DNA of 32,044 nucleotides from Syntrophus gentianae (GCF_900109885.1 NZ_FOBS01000034.1:1-32044); one strand, 5' to 3'. Positions 14,728-23,087 are shown, counted from the first letter of the stretch. The notes: a model not told the origin generated them from the sequence alone. A program made the numbers and translations.

Positions 14728-15486
14728 ATGGAAAAATATGTGAGAAGTTATGGAAGCATTATCGCCATCGGCGTTTGCATTCTGCTTGGCTATGTCCTGC
14801 TGACGGATGGATTTGGCGTATTATCCGGATTTCTTTTCCCAAGCATCTTTGATGTGGTCAAACAGTTTCCCGAGTATATCGGCCAGTTGATAACTGGCCT
14901 GAAAAGCTCTTTGTATCTGCTGGTTACGGCTTATGTCCTTGCCGTTGTCAGCGCTATTGCACTGGGCACATTGATTGGCCTGAAAAGCGGTCTGCGCAAA
15001 AACCTGACCCCTTATATCAATGCTTTCAGTGCGATCCCGGTGCCGCTCATGACGCCGTATGCGATCAATTTATTCCCCACTTTCAAGGCCGCTTCCATCT
15101 TTTTGATCTGGCTGGCTGCCTTCTGGGTCATTCTGGGCACGACCATCGGCGCCGTTATGAGTATCGACAAACGCTATCTGGAAAATGCCGCAACCTTGGA
15201 AATACCGAGCATGGAAAAGCTCTTCAAGATTATTCTGCCGGCGGCGTCCCCTGCCATTCTGGTGGGTTGTTCCATCGCTTTAACTTTGTCGTTCATGATG
15301 CTGGCGGTTGCCGAAATGTTCGGCGCAAGCTCGGGGATGGCCTATTTTGTTCAATACTATTCCGATTTTGCCAGATTTGACCTGGTCATGCTGGGCTTCC
15401 TGTTTACGGCCCTGATTCTGGTTTCCATCATGTATGTCTTCGATAAAATCAAACATCGAATTCTGCATTGGACAATCAATAACTGA
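14728..15486 (+). CDS. NitT/TauT-type ABC importer permease
   Basis: The 252-residue membrane protein has about six hydrophobic segments. The cytoplasmic coupling loop is ENAATLEIPSMEKLFKIILPAASPAIL, a variant of the EAA motif of importer permeases. Its size is normal for SsuC/TauC-like subunits. An in-frame stop lies two codons upstream of the ATG, so the start at 14728 or slightly downstream is fixed; the AAGGAG site is rather distant (about 14 bases). It completes the three-gene importer. Confidence 0.92.
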   Translation: MEKYVRSYGSIIAIGVCILLGYVLLTDGFGVLSGFLFPSIFDVVKQFPEYIGQLITGLKSSLYLLVTAYVLAVVSAIALGTLIGLKSGLRKNLTPYINAFSAIPVPLMTPYAINLFPTFKAASIFLIWLAAFWVILGTTIGAVMSIDKRYLENAATLEIPSMEKLFKIILPAASPAILVGCSIALTLSFMMLAVAEMFGASSGMAYFVQYYSDFARFDLVMLGFLFTALILVSIMYVFDKIKHRILHWTINN

Positions 15487-15525
15487 CAGTAGAAGGCGCC
15501 CGGAAAACAGAGAGAATCGGTAAAT

Positions 15526-15574
15526 ATCCGGGGGAGAATGTTCCCGTCGTAAGGAGAGTCCATTCTCCCCGGAT
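15526..15574 (+). terminator. Long-loop hairpin after the permease gene
   Basis: ATCCGGGGGAGAATG (15526-15540) pairs with CATTCTCCCCGGAT (15561-15574) with one bulged G around a 20-base loop. No T-run follows. A processing or partial termination structure separating the importer from the next operon is the likely role. Confidence 0.45.
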
Positions 15575-15657
15575 GAATACACGCGTAAAGAACAGAAATC
15601 TGGTGTCTTTCATCCCGTTGTCTCGGAGCTGAAAGACGAATTACAGGAGGAGTCAAG

Positions 15658-16200
15658 ATCAGCAAGAAATTATTTTTGTTTGTCCTTTTATTATTCATAT
15701 CCTGCGGGTCAAGGGACTTGAGCCAGATCGAGGCTGAGAAAATTCTCGAGGAACAGATTAAACCAAGACCGATTTATGTCCATTTAAAAAGCTCGGATCC
15801 AAGAAGTCCGGAAACGGACCGGGAAATACGGCGTCTGAGATCCCGGCATGCAAGTTCCCCCGGTTCGTGTCAGGGTGCGTGTAAATTTTATCACCCTTCG
15901 GAGGAAGGGGAAAAATATTTCAGAGAGATCTATTGTTACGGCAGCCGGTGTGGCGGCTATTTCACGATCGGCTATAAAAGGATTAAAGAAGTTACGGAGG
16001 TTCTCAATGACAGTAGCAATGATTCCGCGGTTGTAAAATATCTTTTGATTTTTGAACCGCTTGAACCTTTTTACTCAGAGATTTGCGCCGGCGGAAAATG
16101 TGACCGGTACACCCGCGTGTTGGAAAAACCGATTAAAGCCCCATTCAAGAGATATGATAAGGGCTGGAGGATGAAAGAACTTCCGAGTTGCTGCGGATAA
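15658..16200 (+). CDS. Cys-rich lipoprotein at the head of the NosL/ABC operon
   Basis: The product is unrecognised. It has a lipoprotein-type N-terminus (ISKKLFLFVLLLFISCGS, with the lipobox Cys after FIS) and eight further cysteines, arranged as CQGAC, CYGSRC, CAGGKC and a final CC. Such spaced cysteines suggest metal binding or disulfides in the periplasm. The annotated start is unusual. AGGAGG (15645-15650) and the basic end of the signal peptide both point to codon 15658, which is ATC rather than ATG; the nearest standard start (TTG, 15676) would remove the lysines and part of the hydrophobic core. A changed or non-standard start codon is therefore likely. It precedes two NosL genes on the same strand, 21 bases from the first. 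Confidence 0.65.
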   Translation: MSKKLFLFVLLLFISCGSRDLSQIEAEKILEEQIKPRPIYVHLKSSDPRSPETDREIRRLRSRHASSPGSCQGACKFYHPSEEGEKYFREIYCYGSRCGGYFTIGYKRIKEVTEVLNDSSNDSAVVKYLLIFEPLEPFYSEICAGGKCDRYTRVLEKPIKAPFKRYDKGWRMKELPSCCG

Positions 16201-16221
16201 AATAAAAAAGGAGAAAATATC

Positions 16222-16767
16222 ATGAACAAAAAGACCATCGCCATCTTAGTCATCTGTCTTGCTGCCTTTCTTTTAATCCCCCTGGCGGCCTCGGCACAAA
16301 ACGAGGGAAAAGATCAAGCCGCGTGTAAATACTGCGGCATGGACCTCAACGTCTACGCCCACAGCAGAATGCTCGTCACTTACGATGATGGCTCATCTGT
16401 GGGCACTTGCAGCCTGCACTGCCTCTCTGTCGAGCTTGCTCTCCATATCGACAAGACCCCCAAAAGCGTGGAAGTGGGCGACTACAAAACAAAGAAACTG
16501 ATCGACGCCGAGAAGGCGACCTGGGTCATCGGCGGCGGCAAACCCGGCGTCATGACCAAAAGGTCCAAGTGGGCCTTCGAAAACAAGGCGGATGCCGATG
16601 CCTTCATTAAAGAAAACGGCGGAATACCGGCAACTTTTGATGAGGCAATCAAGGCCTCCTATGAGGATATGTATTCCGACACAAAGATGATCCGTGAAAA
16701 ACGCAGGATGAAAAGAATGATGAAAAAGTCCACGGCGCCGGTGACTCCGATGGAACAGCACAAATAA
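16222..16767 (+). CDS. NosL-family copper-binding accessory protein 1
   Basis: The 181-residue protein has a signal peptide (IAILVICLAAFLLIPLAASA) and the NosL metal motif CKYCGMD (C35, C38, M40). CSLHC (C62, H65, C66) follows, in place of the usual single conserved segment. NosL proteins bind Cu(I) and help assemble the copper sites of nitrous oxide reductase. The C-terminus is basic and Met-rich (KRRMKRMMKKS), an addition compared with simple NosL proteins. Another NosL-family protein follows 15 bases later. No nosZ is in the window, so the client enzyme is unknown. Confidence 0.88.
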   Translation: MNKKTIAILVICLAAFLLIPLAASAQNEGKDQAACKYCGMDLNVYAHSRMLVTYDDGSSVGTCSLHCLSVELALHIDKTPKSVEVGDYKTKKLIDAEKATWVIGGGKPGVMTKRSKWAFENKADADAFIKENGGIPATFDEAIKASYEDMYSDTKMIREKRRMKRMMKKSTAPVTPMEQHK

Positions 16768-16782
16768 CGGGAGCCCTCCTTC

Positions 16783-17268
16783 ATGAAAAAATCGTGTCTG
16801 TCGGTTTGTTGTGTTTACCTGATCCTGCTGTCGGTTTTCTCTGCCGCCTGGGCCGGACCTCCGGCCCCGTCAAAGCCTGAAGCCAGGGAAAAGTGCCCCG
16901 TCTGCGGCATGTTCGTGGCGAAGTATCCCGATTTTCTTGCCCAGACCGTCTTCAAGGACGGGAAAGTCTTTTTCTTTGATGGCGTCAAGGACATGATGAA
17001 GTTCATTTTCCGCCCCGACAGGTACAGTCCGGGCCGGAAGGTTTCAGACATGATCGCCGTCTATGTGACGGATTACTACAGCATGGCGCCGATCGACGGC
17101 CGAAGGGCTTTCTATGTGATCGGAAGCGACGTCTATGGGCCCATGGGGAGAGAACTGATTCCCTTTCAGATGAAAAATGAAGCCGGGGAGTTTTTGAGAG
17201 ACCACAAAGGCAAGCGCATTCTCACCTTTGGAGAAATTTCGCCGGAGCTGATCAGGAAAATCGACTGA
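16783..17268 (+). CDS. NosL-family copper-binding accessory protein 2
   Basis: The 161-residue protein has an N-terminal signal sequence (VYLILLSVFSAAWA) and the NosL core CPVCGMFVAKYPDFLAQ (C38, C41, M43), followed by FFFDGVKDMMKFIF and FYVIGSDVYGPMGREL. These are classic NosL/TlpA-associated segments, in which the CxxCGM motif carries Cu(I). It lies between NosL 1 and a short membrane protein, with which it overlaps by one base (TGATG). A periplasmic location and a metal relay to the ABC permease complex are inferred. Confidence 0.9.
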   Translation: MKKSCLSVCCVYLILLSVFSAAWAGPPAPSKPEAREKCPVCGMFVAKYPDFLAQTVFKDGKVFFFDGVKDMMKFIFRPDRYSPGRKVSDMIAVYVTDYYSMAPIDGRRAFYVIGSDVYGPMGRELIPFQMKNEAGEFLRDHKGKRILTFGEISPELIRKID

Positions 17269-17597
17269 TGCACATCCGCAAGGCAAACGCCTTTCTTCTC
17301 TTTTCGCTTTTCAATTTGGCGGTCCTTGCCCTCCTTTTTACCCATGGGGAGATTGAACGGCAGCGGCAGGGACCGGTTCTTCTTGCCAAAAAAAAGCTTG
17401 TGGAGACCATCGGGCTGACCGACATCTGCCTGTTCACCGATGCCCGATATACGCGAAACCCTGCGGTGGCCGACAGGAGTTCAGCCTTCCAGGACAATCC
17501 CCTTGCCCTGGATTATTTCCCCTCCGGTTCGATTCTGCCGATTCCTCCCCATTTAAGAGACTCTGAACATGATCGAAAAGCAGAAAAACATCCTTGA
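17268..17597 (+). CDS. Small single-pass membrane protein of the NosL/ABC operon
   Basis: The 109-residue protein is not assigned to a named family. One N-terminal hydrophobic helix (AFLLFSLFNLAVLALLF) is followed by a soluble segment with the pattern DICLFTDARYTRNPA. That segment recalls short proteins found next to NosL and FtsX-type genes, where they probably anchor or cap the complex. It starts by stop-start overlap with NosL 2, and its 3' end overlaps the permease gene by 29 bases, so it is translated as part of the operon. The coding status is supported by this tight packing. Confidence 0.7.
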   Translation: MHIRKANAFLLFSLFNLAVLALLFTHGEIERQRQGPVLLAKKKLVETIGLTDICLFTDARYTRNPAVADRSSAFQDNPLALDYFPSGSILPIPPHLRDSEHDRKAEKHP

Positions 17598-18696
17598 GTT
17601 TGCCTTGTCCTCCCTCCTGAGGCGTTGGAAGAAAAATGTGGCCCTTCTGTTCGTGTACACCTTTGTCGTCTTCATCATCGCATCGGTTATCTTCTTTATT
17701 GAAGCCCTCAAGCGGGAGGCCTTCCTGGTCCTCGAAGGAGCCCCGGATGTCGTTGTGCAGCGCCTCGTTGCCGGAAGGCATGCCCTCGTTTCCTGCAGCC
17801 ACATGGAGAAGCTCCGATCGATAACGGGCGTATCTGACGTGAAGGGTCGTCTATGGGCTTACTACTACGAGCCGTCGGTGAGGGCTAACTATACCCTTGT
17901 GGTCACTCCCGAGGCATCCCGTCAGCCCGGCAGAGTCGCCATCGGCGCCGGCGTCTCCCGGACGCTTCATGCGGACAAAGGGGATCTCATCGAGTTTCGG
18001 GGCCATGACGGCTCCTATGTGAGCTTTGAGGTTGCACGGATCTTCCCCTCGTCATCGGAACTTGTCTCTGCCGATCTTGTCGAACTCTCCGATGAGGATT
18101 TCCGCTCTCTCTTCGGCCTGCCGGATGGTTCGTACACGGATATTGTGCTTCAGGTGAGAAACCCGAAAGAAACCATCACGGCGGCCCACAAAATCCGGAA
18201 ACTCCTGCCCGACACGAGACCGATTCTCCGCGAAGACATGCTCAGGACCTACGAGGCCCTCTTCGACTGGAGAGGGGGAATTGTCCTGGCGATCTTCGCC
18301 GGCGCCGGACTGGCCTTTCTTATTTTCGCCTGGGACAAGGCAACAAGCCTATCCCTCGATGAGCGGAGAGAGATCGGTATTTTAAAGGCCGTCGGCTGGG
18401 AAACATCGGAAGTCCTTGCCATGAAGTCATGGGAGGGCATCGCCGTTTCCCTTACAGCCTTCCTGATCGGCGCTTCCCTGGCCTACATCCATGTCTTTTT
18501 CGCATCGGGAACCCTTTTTGAACCGGTTTTGAAGGGTTGGGCCGTTCTCTATCCCCGTTTTTGTCCCGTGCCCTTTATAGACCCGTACCAGATCGCCACG
18601 CTGTTCTTCCTGACGGTGGCGCCTTACACGGTGGCTACCGTCATTCCCTCCTGGGGGGCGGCAACGATCGATCCCGACACCGTCATGCGTCAATAG
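17569..18696 (+). CDS. FtsX/MacB-like ABC transporter permease
   Basis: The 375-residue protein has the MacB/LolC/FtsX layout: an N-terminal transmembrane helix (VALLFVYTFVVFIIASVIFF), a large extracytoplasmic domain of about 200 residues, and then three more helices in the FtsX domain (ATSLSLDERREIGILKAVGWET is its typical cytoplasmic coupling segment). Such permeases use ATP to drive periplasmic events, such as lipoprotein release, rather than classic import. It overlaps the small membrane protein upstream and lies 14 bases before the ATPase gene. With two NosL proteins upstream, the cargo may be a metal or a metallated protein. Confidence 0.88.
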   Translation: MIEKQKNILEFALSSLLRRWKKNVALLFVYTFVVFIIASVIFFIEALKREAFLVLEGAPDVVVQRLVAGRHALVSCSHMEKLRSITGVSDVKGRLWAYYYEPSVRANYTLVVTPEASRQPGRVAIGAGVSRTLHADKGDLIEFRGHDGSYVSFEVARIFPSSSELVSADLVELSDEDFRSLFGLPDGSYTDIVLQVRNPKETITAAHKIRKLLPDTRPILREDMLRTYEALFDWRGGIVLAIFAGAGLAFLIFAWDKATSLSLDERREIGILKAVGWETSEVLAMKSWEGIAVSLTAFLIGASLAYIHVFFASGTLFEPVLKGWAVLYPRFCPVPFIDPYQIATLFFLTVAPYTVATVIPSWGAATIDPDTVMRQ

Positions 18697-18710
18697 AGGG
18701 CAGATATGCC

Positions 18711-19403
18711 ATGAGCCTGATTACCCTGCAAGACATCACCAAAATCTTCAACCGGGGAAGACCTGACGAATTCACCGCCCTGAGCAAGGTGGACCTTGAG
18801 ATCGAATCCTGCAGGCTTGCCGTTTTCAGGGGTCCGAGCGGTTCGGGAAAGACGACCCTGCTGTCCGTTGTCGGCTGTATGACAAAGCCTACCGCGGGAC
18901 GTGTCTTTGTCCAGGGACGGGAGGTAACGAGCCTGTCGGAACGTTTTCTCACGGACATCCGTCGCCATACCTTCGGGTTCATCTTTCAGCAATTTCATCT
19001 TCTCCGGGGCATCAGTGCCCTGGAAAATGTGATCCTGCCGGCCTATCCCTCCGGGGAAAAGCTGTCGGTTCTCAAGAAAAGGGGGAAGCGACTGCTGGAT
19101 CTCCTGGAGCTTTCGCCAAGGGCAACCGCCTCCGTCGAGTGGCTCTCCGGTGGGGAAGCCCAGCGCGTGGCCATCGCCCGGGCGCTCATCAATGATCCCT
19201 TCATTGTCATAGCCGACGAGCCCACGGCCCACCTGGACACGAAGCTTTCCCGCGATTTCATGGCCATCATGGAACGGCTCAAGTCGGAGGGCAAGACAAT
19301 CCTTGTAACGAGCCACGATCCCCTCATTTACGAATCCGCTACGGTGGATCGTGTTCTGGACATGCGCGACGGAAGGATTCTTTCGGAAAGGCAGGGGACA
19401 TGA
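18711..19403 (+). CDS. LolD/MacB-type ABC transporter ATP-binding protein
   Basis: The 230-residue ABC ATPase has Walker A GPSGSGKTT, the Q-loop FIFQQFHLL characteristic of the LolD/MacB class, signature LSGGEAQRVAIARAL, Walker B FIVIADEPTAHLD and switch VTSHDP. The start at 18711 is chosen because it gives the normal N-terminus (MSLITLQDITKIF); the frame is open further upstream only as overlap with the permease gene. It is the partner of the FtsX-type permease. Its last codons overlap the next gene by 4 bases (ATGA). Confidence 0.92.
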   Translation: MSLITLQDITKIFNRGRPDEFTALSKVDLEIESCRLAVFRGPSGSGKTTLLSVVGCMTKPTAGRVFVQGREVTSLSERFLTDIRRHTFGFIFQQFHLLRGISALENVILPAYPSGEKLSVLKKRGKRLLDLLELSPRATASVEWLSGGEAQRVAIARALINDPFIVIADEPTAHLDTKLSRDFMAIMERLKSEGKTILVTSHDPLIYESATVDRVLDMRDGRILSERQGT

Positions 19404-20398
19404 TCCTGAGCCCGCCCGTCATCGCCCTTTCGCTGGGAGCGGCTGCCACTTCCCTCCTGGCAATCCAGGCTTCCGTCCTCGGCGTCCGGATCATCAGGAA
19501 ATGGGACCTCGCCAGTGGAAGCGAGCAGCAGCTTCAGCTGGAAAAGCGCACCTACCTGATCTCGACCCTGATGGCCTGCGCTTTTGCGTTTCAGATCGCT
19601 TCTCTCTTCCTCTTCATCTTCACCGCGGAAGACCTTCATCAGCTTTTTGTGGGCGCCATGTGTGCCGCCGGAACCCTCAATGTCAACAAGTTCGGATATC
19701 CGACGATTCTGCTGAAAACAGGCAACGCCCTGTTGGGCGGAGTCTGGCTGATTGTCAATTATGTCGACAACAGGGCTTATGATTATCCCCTCATCCGCAA
19801 AAAATACCTCTTTCTTCTGATGCTCACCCCGCTGCTCCTTGCAGAGGCGGTACTCCAAGGCGCCTATTTTGCCGGCTTGGAACCCGACGTGATCACTTCT
19901 TGCTGTGGAAGTCTCTTTGGATCGGGAGCCAGTGGCGCTTCCGCGTGGCTCGCCGACCTCTCTCCGAAGGTGCTGGGGACGGCTTTGACTGCAATCCTGG
20001 CAATCACCTTCAGTTCAGGGATCCTTTTTCATCGAGGACGGACCTGGGCCGGGGCCATTTTCTCCATTGCTGCTCTGTTCACCTTTCTCATCTCTCTGGC
20101 GGCCCTGATATCCTTCATCTCACCTTATATTTACGAGCTTCCGACCCATTCCTGCCCCTTCTGCATTCTGCAACGGGAATACGCCTATGTGGGCTACTTT
20201 TTCTACGTCTTTCTGCTGGGAGGGGCGGTGCCCGGAATGGCCGTGGGTGCACTCCTTCCTTTTCGCCGCATTGAAAGTCTCTGCCAAGTGCTGCCGCCGC
20301 TCCTCAGGCGGCTTGCCCTGTTTTCGCTGGTTGCCTACGCCTTCTTTGCGCTGATCAGTGCCTACGTCATCAGTTTTTCCAATCTTTCCATGAGTTAA
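19400..20398 (+). CDS. Polytopic membrane protein with a DsbB-like Cys pair
   Basis: The 332-residue protein has about eight or nine hydrophobic segments and no family name I can give. Near residue 250 it carries HSCPFCILQREYAY (C252, C255), which closely resembles the redox-active CxxC-x-x-QR loop of DsbB. DsbB passes disulfide electrons from DsbA to quinone, and its QR pair contacts the quinone. Further cysteines occur at C88 and C168/C169 (ITSCCGSLFG) in other loops. It closes the NosL/ABC operon by a 4-base overlap with the ATPase gene. An electron or thiol relay keeping metal-binding cysteines of the NosL proteins reduced is a plausible role, but this is inference. Confidence 0.75.
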   Translation: MILSPPVIALSLGAAATSLLAIQASVLGVRIIRKWDLASGSEQQLQLEKRTYLISTLMACAFAFQIASLFLFIFTAEDLHQLFVGAMCAAGTLNVNKFGYPTILLKTGNALLGGVWLIVNYVDNRAYDYPLIRKKYLFLLMLTPLLLAEAVLQGAYFAGLEPDVITSCCGSLFGSGASGASAWLADLSPKVLGTALTAILAITFSSGILFHRGRTWAGAIFSIAALFTFLISLAALISFISPYIYELPTHSCPFCILQREYAYVGYFFYVFLLGGAVPGMAVGALLPFRRIESLCQVLPPLLRRLALFSLVAYAFFALISAYVISFSNLSMS

Positions 20399-20595
20399 AG
20401 AAAAGAGTCAGATAAGGCGGGAATATCCTGGATTATTCATGTTTTCCTGAAGAAAACGGCCCTTTCCACAGCGAAGGAAAATTTTCAACTTGCCAGCAGG
20501 CCACGAAGGATAGCGCCATTTTCAATCTGTCGTGTAAAAATTTTCATAACGAAACGCAGAAAAGCGATCTTGTCAGGCGGCAGGGCTCATAAAAC

Positions 20596-22233
20596 TCACA
20601 TCCGCAGATCATCAAGGAATTCCGACGCCGGAGCAACGCTCGTCACCAGGAGATGATCCCGGGCGCGGGTGCAGGCGACATAGAGCAGGTGTCGCTCCGT
20701 GTTGTAGACCTCTTCCAGATCCGTATCATCGGCCACTGCCTCAATCCGTTCCTGGAGGGGAACGATTTCGTCATCACAGGCCATCACGGCAACGGCCCTG
20801 AATTCAAGACCTTTTGCCAGGTGCATCGTGCTGATCGAGACATAGCCACCCGTCGTTTCGACTTTATCATCAAGAATCTTGAATGGCAGCCCGGCCGTCT
20901 CGACAGCACGGCGGCCCCGATCCAATTCCGCAGCCGATCGGACAAAAACGCCGATTTCATGAGGCGCCATCCCCTCACCGATCCGCTCGATCATCCATCC
21001 TCCGACCCCTTTGATTTCATCCTCCGGGCTGTCGAACATCATGATGGCTGGTTTCGGCCCGTTGAAGACGGAAACGATGCCGCGCCGCTCTTCCGTGTTC
21101 CCGTCCACGTCGGATAACTCGGGTCCAAGGAGGCGGTCAGCCTGCATGCGGATCTGATGTGACGTCCGGTAGTTGATCCGAAGGGTCCGGGACCGCCCCC
21201 GGATATCGACACCCAGTGCCTTCCAGGAGAAGGGTTGTTGGAAGATTCGCTGGCCCAGGTCGCCGGCGAAGAAAAGGCTGTTCAGCCGTCCAGTTCCGAG
21301 GGCGGCGATGAACCGCAAGGGTTGGATGCCGATATCCTGAGCCTCATCGACCACAACAAAGTCGAAGGGCGGTTTCCGACCATCTCCCAAATGGGCGGCG
21401 ACATGGTTGAACATGCCGGCCATCGTGACAAGATTTCCGCTCTTCAGGGACGATTGCACCCTTTCGAAAATCGACCAGAGGACGGCGCGCTGCTTCTCCG
21501 GCAGACGCGTTTTCCGGCCCAGACGCCGGGCGTCGCGGTAAGCCTCCCAGGAATCCAGCTGCCAGGCATCAACCACGTCTTCCCACTCCATTATCAGAAA
21601 ATGGCGTGTAAATTTGTGCCCCCCGACTGCGCCGCCAGCTTCTTCGAGAAGCTGGCGGATATTCTCCCGTGAGGCAATATGTGGGAGTCCGATGTTCAAC
21701 TCATTGAGCCGCAAGCCGATTTCGTTCAGGGCATGGATCTCCAGACGCTCGCCGAGACGCGGTTCATGGTGGATCAGACGCCTCAGCTTCGTTTTCAGGG
21801 CATGAGCCAGGGTTTCGGAGAAGGTGGTGAGCAAGACCCGGGCATCGGGATTGGCTCTGGCCAGGAAGACCGCCCTGTGAAGGGCGACGATCGTCTTCCC
21901 CGTGCCCGCCGAACCGGAAACCCGCGCGGGACCGCTGAAATCCCGTTCCACCAGTTGACGCTGCGCAGGATGGAGGAAGACCGTCCACTTTTCCCAGGGA
22001 TATTCCAGGGCGCGCTCCAGTTCTTCGGCATTCTGCATCACGCGAAAACGCCGATGGGCATCGGGATGGGCGAAGGGATCGGTTCCGGCGGCAAGAGGCG
22101 GTGCGGCGTGCGGAGTTGTGCCCGTCGCCAGGCAGAGAAGCGCTTCGGCTGCCTCCCCCGGTAGATGATCGGCCAGTTCCAGCAGGACATCCTCGTCGGC
22201 CCGGCGCACATCGTCCAACCATTCGGCCGGCAC
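20596..22233 (-). pseudogene. SF1 (UvrD-like) helicase, C-terminal part of a gene split by an IS21 insertion
   Basis: This part holds the motor: Walker A GSAGTGKT, motif II VVDEAQDIG, motif III FAGDLGQRI, NYRTSHQIR, and the C-terminal STMHLAKGLEFRAV and VACTRARDHL of UvrD/Rep-type helicases. The N-terminal 148 codons lie at 24452-24895 on the same strand beyond an IS21 element. Joining 24895-24447 with 22228-20596 gives one frame of 693 residues in which GYGVP continues directly as AEWLDDV. The remaining piece may still be expressed from a GTG (22233), or from a TTG (22239) inside the element end, giving a helicase without its N-terminal RelE-like domain. Convergent with the NosL operon, with 197 bases between them and no strong terminator. 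Confidence 0.88.
22229..22233. repeat. Target-site duplication, left copy (GGCAC)
   Basis: The 5-bp sequence GGCAC directly abuts the TGTCAA end of the IS21 element and is repeated at 24447-24451 after the other end. Removing the element and one copy restores the helicase frame. Confidence 0.9.
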
Positions 22234-22286
22234 TGTCAATGGGAAAGTAAAAGTGTACCAGTTCTGGGAAAATAAAAATGTACCAC
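22234..22286 (+). repeat. IS21 left terminal repeat
   Basis: It holds two subrepeats, GTGTACCA (22253-22260) and ATGTACCAC (22278-22286). The outermost bases read TTGACA on the minus strand, an outward-facing -35 hexamer. Confidence 0.8.
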
Positions 22287-22307
22287 CCCTTTATGCTGGC
22301 ACACGGT

Positions 22308-23087
22308 TCATGATGACAGGTCGTTCACGGAATCACCTCCTTGCTGGTTGTAAATCTGTTTGCTGAAGGCATGTTCTTTTAAGCGGTAGCTATGCCCCTT
22401 GATGTTGATCACCTTGCTGTGATGGAGAAGCCTGTCCAGGATGGCAGAGGCAATCACGGGATCTCCAAAGAGTTCCTGCCAATCGATGAAGCTCTTGTTT
22501 GAGGTGATGATGGTTGAGCTCTTCTCATAGCGGTAAGAGATGGACTGGAAAAAGAGGTAGGCTTCCTTACTGTCTACGGGAAGATAACCGGCTTCATCAA
22601 CGATCACGAGGCTGGAGTTCAGATAGGCCTTGCCCTTGCTCTGGCTTTCCTTGAGTTTGGCAATCAGGGTGTGCATGGTGGTAAAGTAGACCTTGAATCC
22701 GTGACTGCAGGCCTTGATCGCCAGAGAGATGGCAAGATGCGTCTTACCAACTCCTGGAGGTCCCAGAAAGATGACGTTCTCATGCTTGGAGATAAAAGAG
22801 AGATCGAAGAGCTCCATGACGGCCTTCTTGTCCAGATGAGGATGGAAAGAGAAGTCGTATTCCTCGATGGTTTTGGCAAAGGGAAGGCCTGCGATCTTCA
22901 GGGAGGTTTCGATCCGCCTCTTTTCCTTGGCTGCCACTTCCTCTTCCAGGAGGTGATCCAGGAAAGAGAGATACGAAACCCGATCTTCCTCGGAATGAGT
23001 TACGATGGCGTCCAGGACCTCTGCAGCCTTGGTCAGTTTAAGACGCTTGAGGTTGTCCTGGAGGCGTTCATGGGTCAATTGTTCCAT
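22308..23087 (-). CDS. istB: IS21-family ATPase/helper protein IstB
   Basis: The 259-residue AAA+ ATPase has Walker A GPPGVGKTH, Walker B VIVDEAGYLP and the family N-terminal region (LTHERLQDNLKRLKL). IstB oligomerises on target DNA and helps IstA choose and integrate into the site. GGAGG precedes the ATG. The start overlaps the 3' end of istA by 13 bases, as in other IS21 elements. Confidence 0.96.
   Translation of the reverse strand: MEQLTHERLQDNLKRLKLTKAAEVLDAIVTHSEEDRVSYLSFLDHLLEEEVAAKEKRRIETSLKIAGLPFAKTIEEYDFSFHPHLDKKAVMELFDLSFISKHENVIFLGPPGVGKTHLAISLAIKACSHGFKVYFTTMHTLIAKLKESQSKGKAYLNSSLVIVDEAGYLPVDSKEAYLFFQSISYRYEKSSTIITSNKSFIDWQELFGDPVIASAILDRLLHHSKVINIKGHSYRLKEHAFSKQIYNQQGGDSVNDLSS

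Noticed and set aside
20399-20595. Terminator between the convergent membrane-protein and helicase genes
   Set aside because: Only a weak GTTTTC/GAAAAC 6-bp stem near 20440 was seen, without a T-run; not strong enough to annotate.
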